Shown: positions 45,801 through 57,800 of the stretch, piece after piece | Layout: each line of letters opens with the position of its first letter | How positions within the stretch are numbered: the first letter of the stretch is position 1 | Assembly (NCBI GenBank): GCA_002633025.1 | Contig: NMRB01000973.1 | Location: 96,221-160,220 of the forward strand | DNA: 64,000 bases | Source of the DNA: Notospermus geniculatus | Lineage: Eukaryota; Nemertea; Pilidiophora; Heteronemertea; Lineidae | Reading direction: 5' to 3' | Notes under the pieces: model-generated | What the model was told of the DNA's origin: nothing | What the model saw: only the letters and a program-made list of their open reading frames with translations | Database searches by the model: none | Program-made: the position numbers and the translations under genes

Positions 45801-48800
45801 CGACGACTGGTCAGTGAGGACATGGATGATTCAAATACAGCAGGCCTCACACGGCTTTTTGAAAGTGGTTCAGCAGGGTTCAAAACCGTGCTGAACCGCC
45901 CGATGACAGCGGATTGGTTTGGCACAAGTGGGTCAAACACGGGGTGGATAAGGTAGTGATGCGGTTGTCATCAACAAGCTAGACATGCGGTACAACTGCG
46001 GTCAAACGTAGTGTTAAAACGGTCATGTACGGACCACATGCGGTCTAGGGGATATTGTGAGGTGGCCACAAGGTGTTGGGGGCAACAACACGGAAGCCAT
46101 CTTTTTGGTGTCCCCCCATAAGTCCGACATCCCACAAATCCGACATCCCATAAGAACGAAGTATCGTAAGTCCGACAATGGAAAATCATTTTAAAAATGC
46201 ACCACAATTCCGAAGCGCCAGAAGTCCGACATCCCACAAGTCCGACGTTCAGAGAAAGGTGTCGTAAGTCCGACGTTCAAAGAATGGTATCATAAGTTCG
46301 AAGTACCATAAGTCCGACATCCCGTAAGTCCGACAAGAAGAGGTTATCTTTGGGAGTTATTTGAAATCAATGTTCTCATCATTAGCAAACAGCACCAATG
46401 ACATTATCAAACCTCATTTTAATAAAAGGCGGGAAAATGGCAATGCTCTAGGTGACTGCCTTTCCATCCACTTCAAATGACTGTATCATTAATTTTCCAT
46501 ACTTTTTGATGAAGCGAAAAAAACACGCTGTGGCTACCGTCCTGAAAAACCTATTAACTATAGGTTTTGCTTCTCGATCACCCTGTAGACCAGCATGTTC
46601 GAATTCAGTACGCCCAGCCCTAGTGGTGCGGATCACCAGGGGTTTCTCAACTGTAATTCCAAAGTCAATAAACAAGGTGGAAAATGTTGGCATAAAAATG
46701 CTATTTTTCCACCAATTAACACAAGATATTTTCATCACATTTATGTGGGTTTTTCACCATGGTGATCCATCCTATTAAAGAAAGTATGAAAAATTTTGGC
46801 AACAAAAAGTTGATTTTGGGACCTTTTGTAAATCAACAAAGTCACTATTAGAAATTATTGCAAATTTCCAAGTCGTAGATATCATGATGCACAACTAAAT
46901 GTCCTTTCAAACGCCGCAAACAGCATCAATTTATCACCAGCCGTTTTTGAGAAAATTCAATTTTTCTTCTGTGTCCATTTACTTTTTGAAGGACTGTACA
47001 TGTCTCTTTCTGACTTATAGGTAAAGGACTAAAGTGAACGAACGAAAACGTAAGGATAGGTTCACCATTGTAACCGGTGATATGATTGGTGAGGAGTAAA
47101 CGTATTGATATGTGGCGCCACTGGTCAGGTCCAGTTTGCTTACGTCCTTTCTGTATTGGTTCATTAGTAATTAGCAACAATGTGTAACACGCCCATTGAC
47201 AGCTTTGTATGAGGTCACGTATCTCCATGCGAGCCGGTATGCTGAGGCCAGGCACCAACTCGCAGAACAATTCTAATTAGTCCTTCTCAGTGCAGTGCCC
47301 ACAATGACGATTGTAATGTAGGCTCTTGCACAAAATAGTGGATGTGTTGCCAAAGTCCCTAGCTTGTGAATCGGCAGAGGAGATGGAGTTGCTGTCAGAG
47401 GAGCAGGGACATTGATAACCTCCGCGCCTGTCGCCAGTGAAGTTCCGGTGTGATAAAATCTAATGCCCCGTCGTCCTGATGTCCCCATGCATTGCTTGTC
47501 ACAAGGTTAAGGGTCTCGCGCAATATTGTGGAAAGAGCCGGTTCTCGATTCATTATGAAAAAACTCCGGTTTTCTCCTGCTGCAAATAAGATCAAGCAAC
47601 AATGACACTGTAATTAGCGTCAGATAATAATTACCCCTATAATTAAACCCCCAAGGGTTCTTACATCTCACGTTGGCACTCTCCTTTAGAAATAAAATAC
47701 ATGTGAAATCGGCCGTAAGTCGCGCTTCAATCAAGTCACAGACTCGATTGGTACCACGATCCTCCGCTAGGAAAGGTACCAATCTAATCGCGGTGGGGTG
47801 TTGAATAACTTTCCGTGTTAACTCATCCCACGTTGTGGCGACGAAACTCACTCTCCCGCGAGTGGGTCAGGCTTATACTGCTGTTACAATGCATGCGAGT
47901 ACTTTTCTTTGAAGAATACGTCTTGTAATTGGCCCCGCCTTCTATTCATAAACCGAACGTAACATGAACGTATGCCTTGATCACGTGTTAGAAACTCGCC
48001 AATCGTTGATGCCGTTCCATGCGTCATGGACGAAAATTTTACGTTTTCGTTTCGGACTTTAGTCCTTTACCTTATGGTACTTAGGACTTGTGGGATGTCG
48101 GGCTTGTGGGACGTTGAACTTGTAGTGGTTATGGATGTTTGTGAGAGTTGACAACACAGTAGCAACGAGGCAGCAAGTCAGTGATTACCGGTTTTTAGAA
48201 CCGTCGTGAAAATCTTGTGGTTTCAAAAACGAGGTGGCGGTCAGTGGCGAACACTCTCACGGTGCCTAGGCGGTGCCATTGAGGTTCAGCACGGTCTTGA
48301 ACTGTGCTGAATCGATGTCAGAACCGCCCTCGTGGTGAGGCCTGTTTTATGCAGGCCTCACACGGGGATGGTTCTGAAGGCGGTTCAACACGGTTCAAAA
48401 CCGTGCTGAATCGCCCAAAATGACGGCGGTTTGGTTTGGCACAAGTAGGTGAAAACACGGTGTGGATAGGTGGTGATGGTTGTCAGCAAGATAAACATGC
48501 GGTCAAACGTGGTGTTAGAAGGGTGATGTACGGTGTTAACACGGCCATGTACGGTCCATATGCGGGTCTAGACACCGTGAGGGTGTTCGCCATTGACCGC
48601 CCCCTCGTTTTTGGAACGGCAGGATTTTCAGAATATATGAAATTTTCACGGCGATTCTCAAAACCGGGAATCACCGAGTTTCTGCCATGTTGCTACCTTG
48701 TTGTCACCTTTCACAATCCTTCAGAACCGCTGAAAATGGCTGCAGTGTTATTGCCCCCAACACCTTCTGGACACCTGGCAACCCTCTAGGCGGTGTCATT

Positions 48801-51800
48801 CAGTCGACCACGTTTTAAAGTAATTGGCCAGAGGGGAATACTTTTCAGTAATTACACTTATGTAAGTGTTGTAAGTGATGAACTTTCCAATATACCCCTA
48901 TTCAATCACGAAATAAATCAGCCGCTTTCAACGAATCCACTTTTAAAAATGTGTAAATTCGTGCGCCGGCAGAATAACGGACAACGTTTCTGGACCATCG
49001 CCTGCCGCGTGATGACGTCACACGAGGGCGAGGGCGGTCGACGTCACAGTGGTGGACGTCAGCAGTCGTATGATAAGACAGACGTAGCGATCATCACTTG
49101 TCACTGTAATCAGTTGTTTCTCCGATAAATATGGTTTATAACTGCGTTGTCTACGGGTTTTTTTTAACGGTCGGAGTTTGGTGTAAGAACTCTGCATGAA
49201 TTTCCCAAAGATTTCGCGATTAATATGCCTAGAAGCGGTTTGTTCGACGGACCATTGCTGACTGGTCAAGTAGGCCCTAATTAATTGTGAATGCCCAACA
49301 TGCTGCGTGTCCGGGTGGGCCAAATGAAATTACAAAATCATGAAATTCACAGGGCACTTGACTGACGTCGTATAGGCGATACAATACATTTCATATGCAC
49401 ATTGCGTGTTTGGCTCTGCACCCTGTCACGATCCGTCTTTTATAGAAAGTTTACGTAGGCCCTCCTAGGCCTAATTGTCATCAGTTACAGGCGAACGCCC
49501 GATGTGGTCCGAGTCGGTCCATCTGTTAATTTTGGCATTGTCACGACGGGGACTGTCAGCTAAAAACGTAACACACCAATATTCATCATGAAGCCGCCGT
49601 TCAAAGTCCACCACGTCGAAGTCTATTTCGCCTTCGGGCTCGGGGTCATCAGAGCCGTAGGCCTATTCAGGCTCAAATTGGTTTGGCTGAAAACGAAATT
49701 CGCGCCTCCAGATTCTTCAAACTCATGTAGGCCCTACCGGTATGTCAATGTGTCTTCAGTCGATGATGAAGGGTTGGAAGGCAGATGGATCAGATGATAT
49801 TTCTGCTTCCAAATGTGGCGCGAAATTATTGCCATCCGTGATGATGTAAAGCACGTGACGGTGGTCGAGGGTCAACGACGATGACGTCGCCCTCGTGTGA
49901 CGTCATCGACGTTCTCGGGGACTCGCGCAAATGGGAAGTTTTTTTCGAGGCGGTCTTTTAAAAACGCTTCATTTTCGAAATTTGTCGGTGTTCAGGACTT
50001 TTTTTGGTCTAATATGTCACATTTACTGATAAATACGTAAGATAAATCAGAGAAAATACGCCTCTGGCCAATTACTTTAACTGATCGCGAGTGGAGAGAG
50101 TGTCTTCTTCAAAAGGAGGACAATATTTACGTCTTCGACACCGATCAAATACACGTACAATCCGCCAAATGAGTAAATGGATACCCTGTTTTTCAAAGAC
50201 CTCCGAGATAAACCAATAATAATAATAATAAAACGCCGCTCATATACACATGACATTTCTTGAAAAGGTACGTTTTCACTACCGTGCCCTGAACGCACCA
50301 AGGCTTCCGGACAGACGCAGCGTCAGCGGGATACCATAACCAAGATAATAGAATGCAGTTTTTAACATTGTGTGGTACAGTCCACTCTCGTTATACCGCC
50401 AGTGGCGGGATAACGAGGGAATTGTTGTCGGCACTGTTAAAATGCCGTCGACCGATGAAATCAATTGTCTGTGGCGGTATATCGAGGGGCGGTATAACGC
50501 GAGTGGACTGTATATTTACTTGGTCATATATCTCGTGTATTTGCCTCAAGCTAATTTTAACCCTTTCTTATATAAGCAATTTTAAAAAGGTCCAAAAGTC
50601 AACTTTTTTATTTCTAGGTTTTTTTTCAACAGAACTGGAACTGTTGTGATGAAATGATTGAGAATGAGACGTTCTGAGAAAAAATATTGAAAATCTCTTC
50701 CGCGTTTTCGTAATAAAAAGATGACAACAGAACGAAATGTTCCTCATGTTTCCCTCATCGAATCGGCTGAAAATATTCTGTGGAATCTGGATCCAAAGAG
50801 AAGGCGAGCACAAACATCGACACACAATATGATAATGTATATAAAGTCCATTTCCAGAATATTTGCGAATTTTCGACCCCAACCGGGGTCTTCTTCTGGC
50901 TGGCACTTTTCCACACTAGATTTCAGAAAAGACTGAGCTGAATCCCAAATGTAGATCTGAAATACCCTGTGCAAACAGGATGTGTCAGCAATTAAGGAAT
51001 GGATAGAGGCCAAGCCCCAAGAATTGGTTGCTAGACCTAATCAAAAAGAGAGTGCCTGTAATTAGAAGAAAACTAATTAGGCTGAAACAAAGTTTAATAA
51101 CTTATGACATGTGTAATTTAAAATGAGCAAGAGTGACATGAAGATAATGTATGACCTGTAAAAATGACATGGAATGAAGAGAAATGCAGCTATAGAATAG
51201 CGCCTACAAATAAACAGAGTATGGCGTCAGAATAAGATGAATAGATAGAAAGAAAGACTAGGAGACCGGCAAAAGCAAATCACTGACCAATGAAAAGAAT
51301 AGGGGAAGGGAAAAGACCTAAACCAGAAAGGTACGACACATTCGCCCCTAACTGGAAAAAAATAAATAAAATAAAGGCCTACTAAGGGGAGAAAAGGGAG
51401 AGGAACCAAACGCCAAACTTCCTGACACTAAAGTAGTAAAGGGGAGCTATGGGGTTATCAGAAACTCAGCATCTGGTGTTGAGACCTGAGGGGGTGATGG
51501 TTTTAATGGTCCATATCCACCGTAACTCTGTTTTGAGGAGGGTCGTCTCATCCGGACATGTCTCCAGTATGGTGAACATCAGGTCCTTGACAGAATATCC
51601 TGGCAGCTTGAAGTGGGCATAGAGTATTGAGCAGTCACGATCATCCTCTTTCGCTAACCTGATATTGGACTTATGGCTGTTCATCCTTTTACGGAAACAC
51701 ATGGTCTGTCCGACGTACTGGTTGATGGTGTGCATCTGGTACAGGTGATGCAGTAGACAACATTTTTGCTGTCACAATCTGTGGGACCCCTCAGGCGAAG

Positions 51801-54800
51801 TTGATGGGACCTTCTCGTGGAGGAACTAGTGATGTGGGACTGGGAGGGTAAGGAGACGCAAAGTTGACATTTCCGACCCTTCTTAGGTCCTTTCCCTGAG
51901 CAGGGGTCACAGGTGGGCTTGGCACGTTGGATATCCTGGGTGGAGACCTTGGCTCTTACCAGCACATCACGAAGGTTTTTGGGTCTCCGGAATGCAATGA
52001 GGGGTGGCTCAGGGCAGCATTCCTTCATTGACGTGTTCAGATGAAGAATCGGTAGGAATCGGCGAGTGATAGAAGTGATGTCTGGCAGTCCGGGGTGATA
52101 AGTGAGGACTAACGGTATGCTGCGGGTTTTGGAGGACTGCTGGTTGTCCTGTACCCCACTTCCGTTGGCACTCTGGTTGGCGTGGCGAGCCCCATAATCA
52201 GCTCTGTCTGTACTCCCATCCTGGGTACCGGTATTTGTTTCCGTCATCGTAGGAGGGTGGGCCCCCTGGTGGTCATGACGTTGGATCGCCCTTTCTACTT
52301 CCTTTGTAACCTTCCGTCTGTTATGGCCCGTGTCTGTGAGAAACCCAACCAAGTTCTGTATGTGTTTCAAAGCAGCTGATCGTTCTGAGCAGATGGACAG
52401 GATACGGAGGGCTTGGGAAAAGGGGATGGAACGTTTAACATGGCCAGGGTGACACGAAGCTGGGTGGAGGTATTGGTGAGTGTCTGTGGGTTTTACATGG
52501 AGGTCAGTAACAATCCTTGAGTCACGGAGTTTGACAGTCACATCCAAAAAGTTCTGGGAGGAAGGGGATGCATCCCAGGTGAACCTGATGGTGGGGTGGA
52601 ACTCATTGAGCCTGTCAACAAAATCCTCCAGTTTCTTGCGTCCATGGTCCACACGGAGAAAACATCATCTATGAATCTAAGCCAGTTGTAGGGTTTGAAG
52701 GGGGATGTAGCCAAGACCTGTGACTCGAGCATGTTCATGAAAATGATAGCATATGACGGGGCCATTTTAGTACAGTTCCTGAGATCTGTAAGTAATACCT
52801 TAATGTGGAATTCGAAGGCATTCTTTGATAGGACAAAATGGGCAAGCGTGCATATGTCCTTGATCACACTCTCTGGTAGGCCCTGTTTCGTCAAGAATGC
52901 CGAGAGGGCATTCAAACCATCGTCGTGTGGGATACTAGGATACAAGCTGACAACATCCAGGGTAACCAGGAGTGCCCCCTGTGGTAATGTCACGCACCTT
53001 GCTGAGAAAATCATTGGTATCCTTAAGATACGAAGTGACCGAAGGGAGGTAGGGCTTAAGAAGATGGGTCCACAATCTCGGAGACTTTCTCCGTCAAAGA
53101 ACCTGAACAAGAAACTACTGGACGACCTGGGACCCCGGGCTTATGGACCTTTGGGAGAAGATAGAAACTAGCAAGTTTATGGTTTTTTGGAATTGCATAT
53201 TCCGCCATGGTGTCAGAGAGGGTACCGTTACTATGGGCCTGATTAACCAGCTGGGTGAGTTGGCCTTCAAAATCTGCGGAGGGGTCAGAGTCAAGGGGGT
53301 CAGAGTCTAGGGCCTATAGGAAGGGGCCTGTGGAATCTGGAGGGGCTGAATATCATGATGTTGAAGTGAAAAAAAAACACCTGGGGAACTTATCAGGAGG
53401 GAATGAATGTTACCAAATAAATTTGAAAAAAATGATAAAAAATGATAATATTTTTTTAAGTACATGTACATGTACATAAAAATATCAAATTTCAACAAGA
53501 TGACATTGTAAATGTCGTATGGTTCCCGATGTACAGGTTCTTCTACAAGACTGGTACACTGATAGAGATCAAAACATGACATATGACATATGACATGACA
53601 TGACATGACATGCGTCGTGTCGTGTCGTGTCGTGTCGTGTCGTGACATGACATGACATGACATGACATGCGTCAAGTCATGTCATGTCATGTGTCATGTC
53701 ATGTCATGTCATGTGTCATGTCATGTCATGTCATGTCATGTCATGTCATGTCATGTNNNNNNNNNNNNNNNNNNNNNNNNNNNNNNNNNNNNNNNNNNNN
53801 NNNNNNNNNNNNNNNNNNNNNNNNNNNNNNNNNNNNNNNNNNNNNNNNNNNNNNNNNNNNNNNNNNNNNNNNNNNNNNNNNNNNNNNNNNNNNNNNNNNN
53901 NNNNNNNNNNNNNNNNNNNNNNNNNNNNNNNNNNNNNNNNNNNNNNNNNNNNNNNNNNNNNNNNNNNNNNNNNNNNNNNNNNNNNNNNNNNNNNNNNNNN
54001 NNNNNNNNNNNNNNNNNNNNNNNNNNNNNNNNNNNNNNNNNNNNNNNNNNNNNNNNNNNNNNNNNNNNNNNNNNNNNNNNNNNNNNNNNNNNNNNNNNNN
54101 NNNNNNNNNNNNNNNNNNNNNNNNNNNNNNNNNNNNNNNNNNNNNNNNNNNNNNNNNNNNNNNNNNNNNNNNNNNNNNNNNNNNNNNNNNNNNNNNNNNN
54201 NNNNNNNNNNNNNNNNNNNNNNNNNNNTCGATTCCTAGGGTATGAAAACCTAAGGGTAGAACTTGTTTCTGTTGCTCTCGGTGCTAAAGGAGCCGAGTTA
54301 TGACATCAGATAAAAGCGTGACGGACAAAATATCAAGTCTGATATGTTGATTACATCATGATGGAGGCATCTGATGTTGAAAATGATTAGCTCATTGGAT
54401 TGCCCATGTTGACAAACCTAGGGGTAGGATGTGTTACCAGGACAGTAGCTGTTGAAGGAGATAAGATACGAAGGCGTGACAGACGGACACACACACACAC
54501 ACACACACAGACACATACACACACAGACACCATGACCAAAAACAATATGGTTCCCGATCTTCATGATCGGGAACCATAAAAATCGCATACATGTATTTTG
54601 AAAATGGAAAGATATTTTCGAAAAAAATTTTCCGGAAAAATCCCTGTCTACCACCTCATCAAAACAGTTTCGAATTCTGCAGGAAAAAAGCTAGAAATAA
54701 CAAAGTCGACTTTGGGACATTTTTTAAAATTGCCTGTTTGCATAACAAAGGGATATATGGGAAATAATAATAATAATAATAATAAATAAATAATAAATAA

Positions 54801-57800
54801 TGAATAATAAATAATAAATAATAAATAATAATAAATAATGATGATAATGATGATAATATTATATGATTACATCACATCACATCACATCACATCACATCAT
54901 ACCACATCACACCACACCACACCACACCACACCACACTACACCACACCACACCACGCCACGCCACGTGTTTAATAAAGTAAAACTTTTTCAAAGCAATGT
55001 ACAATAAACCATAGTGACAGAGTAAGAGAGGGTACACTACATAGAAATCCGCGGGCTTTTGAGACCCGTGTCAAGCCCGGGCCTGAAAAAAAAACCCTGA
55101 GACTCGGCGCGCGTCTACACTACGAAAATCCAGAGTTAACGGAACCAGGGTGGGGGTAGGGATAGATTTTAGCGATTTGTTTCTGAATAGATGGTTGTTT
55201 TGTGCAACAGTGAGTGATAAAGTTATAACTGAAAACGGAAGTAATAGGGCATGCCCCTGAAGAACTAAAGGCGGTGAAAGTATTAGGCGTAGGCCTAGCT
55301 ACAGTGACAGGCGAACGCCAACCGACTCTGCCGCCAAGCCCAAGGTGGAATGGTTGTGGTCAATGTGGATGGTAACTAAGTGGCAGAATGGGTGGTTGGT
55401 GAGAGGATGCATTGTCCACGTATGGCCAATGCATCCTCTCACAGAGTGTTGGTGTCTTTCCCCTCTGTTTGGAATAGAGCAATCCAGTGGCCCACGAAAA
55501 AACAACCGACTGGAAGCTGTAAAATAGGGCCTAAGGGTGTATCGGTAGGCCTAGGCCTAGGCCTAGTCCATGATGTTCTTCTCACACCATAATCTTCTTT
55601 CCCTCTTCTTTTCACCCTCTGTTTGCAATAGGCCTAGAGCAACATGCATGCATGTGGCCTACACAAAAACACACAACCGACTGGAAGCCGCACGCAGCGT
55701 AGGCCCTTGCGTCCCGAAAACAAAAGTACATGTAGGCCTACATTAAAAAACAAACAAAATCGCACTCGACGTGACCTGTTTGGCAATTTTCCCACTCTCC
55801 AACACACACACTGCACTCTCCCACCCCAGAGGCCAACCATACGCAATGGGCATATAGATTTGTTCCAACTATGTCATCAAAATCTGAGCTGTTGAATCGC
55901 CTGACTTTTTGCATTCATTTCTGCACTGTACTTCCCGAAGCAACGTGTACATCATAAGCCGGCGGCTGAAACCCATGACGTCACGAAAACTTGTGCTGTC
56001 TACCGCCTGACACAATGCACACTTCACTGCCGTACACGACGCAGACCAGTACAGCGCTTGCAACAGGCGCTGGCATATCGTTACGTCAACAATACTTGTG
56101 CATCTCCAAAAACACCCAAATATCTTTAAATCCAACATCGCTTCTCCACAGTATGAGTCACTATCTACATCTTTCCCAATTATCTATTGATGGACAGCCA
56201 TAACAACGAGCAACTTCATCCCCTTGGTACCAAACGAACGCCTATGAGCTACAAACCTGAAAATCACCTACACTATAAAAATATCAGCAGCGATCCATAA
56301 AGGCCTTCGTCGTGTACTGCCGCCTGTCGGCGGGTTCCGGGATCATTGCGTCTAGCTGAACTTGATTGCTACGCCCGGCAATAGGGTCGCTGCTGGAGCG
56401 TCATTTTGGTTCCCGAAGCTACCGCTAGAGAGTGCTGTCAAATGGTAGCTTCGGTAACGGCCGCCATTTTGGCCGGCAGAAAACTGACGGCGCTACGTCA
56501 TTGCCGCGAAAACTGGATCACATGATCATCCACGGGTATGGATTTTTGAGTAACGGTCGATGATCATGTGATCCAGTTTTCGCGGCAATGACGTAGCGCT
56601 GTCAGTTTTCTGCCGGCCAAAATGGCGGCCGTTACCGAAGCTACCATTTGACAGCACTCTCTAGCGGTAGCTTCGGGAACCAAAATGCTGGAGCGTACTC
56701 TTCCGTTTTATCGCGCATGCGCACACGACACACGCCGCCTAGTCCGAACGTCTGACTCGTATTGCTATTTTTAGCCTATGCTGGACGCAATACAGAGTCA
56801 GATGATGAGTAAACGAAGAACCAGATTTTGGTTCTACGTCATCAGCATGATCAGATCACGGATTGGTCGTTCCCGTATCACGTGACCTCAGACAGTAACG
56901 ATCGTGATGCTGTGCATCGGCTTTTCGCGTTTCGAGAGGAACATATTTTGTGATTTTGATAACAAATTGCGGTTTTCTTGCCAAACGAATGTTTGTCTGT
57001 CTAGAGTGAACAGTGAGCGTGATTGCGAGTGTAGGTGGTTGAAACCTAAGCAAGTAGAATGCCTGAGAGCAGCGTTGTCAAATGATACGATTGCCGTAAC
57101 TAAGTGAATATGCAAAACACGACCTGGAGATGGACGGACGAATCAAAATAGACCCCTCGCGACACGCTTCATCTGACTCTTGTTGTGTCCGTCAGTTCTG
57201 CAAATGAGCAACAGGTGGCAGTGTTCGGACTACACGCCGCCTGTCGCGGTGTCATGAACTAGATAAAGCCCGGGTCTATTTGCGTCTACACTACGTAACA
57301 AGTGTACCGCAGGGCGGTAGCAATATACACCCGTCGCTTTATATTCCGATACTAACTTTTGAATGGTTGGATTTACACCCCAGAAATGTACTATCAACAG
57401 ATAGAAACATGGTGCCTCGTAATCATATAAGCATGTTTTGAGTAATTTTTAACTGGTTACGTAATTGAAAACGGCGTTTTTATGTATTTTACCCCATTTT
57501 GTGTTAATTAACATAAAAAACGTCATTTCTTATTACATAACTAATGAAAACAATAAACAACATGCTTGTCTGCTTCTGATGCATCATGTTTCTATCTGTC
57601 GGTAATACATTTATGGGGTGTAAATCCCACCGTTCAAACGTTAGCTGTACATCGGGTCCCATTCTCCTGTACAAAGCTCAGTCGTAGCGTCAGCTGACGT
57701 TCAATGATAAAGTCAGTTCCAAAAATTCAAACGGGATTTCCTCAAAACGCTCAAGGGTGCCAGAGTGGCACCCGGCGGATTCTGAATCTCTGTCATTTGG

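Larger units (their letters stand above)
45841..48349. mobile_element. Element with CAGGCCTCACACGG ends, copy 1 (hosts nested insertions)
   Basis: CAGGCCTCACACGG at 45841 is matched by an inverted CCTCGTGGTGAGGCCTG at 48333-48349. Sequence flanking the nested insertion (46098-48114) aligns with copy 2 at 48355-48790, for example GTTCAAAACCGTGCTGAA and GGCACAAGT. The ends resemble hAT-type CAG termini, but no 8-bp duplication is confirmed. Confidence 0.7.

Noticed and set aside
46110-46345. A CRISPR-like array of CCGACATCCC repeats
   Set aside because: Spacing is irregular, repeats are adjacent or variable, the genome is animal, and the motif recurs inverted at the other end of a transposon.
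53572-53756. Cys/His-rich peptides encoded in the CATGT array
   Set aside because: All frames of a pentanucleotide repeat give such peptides; there is no gene context.
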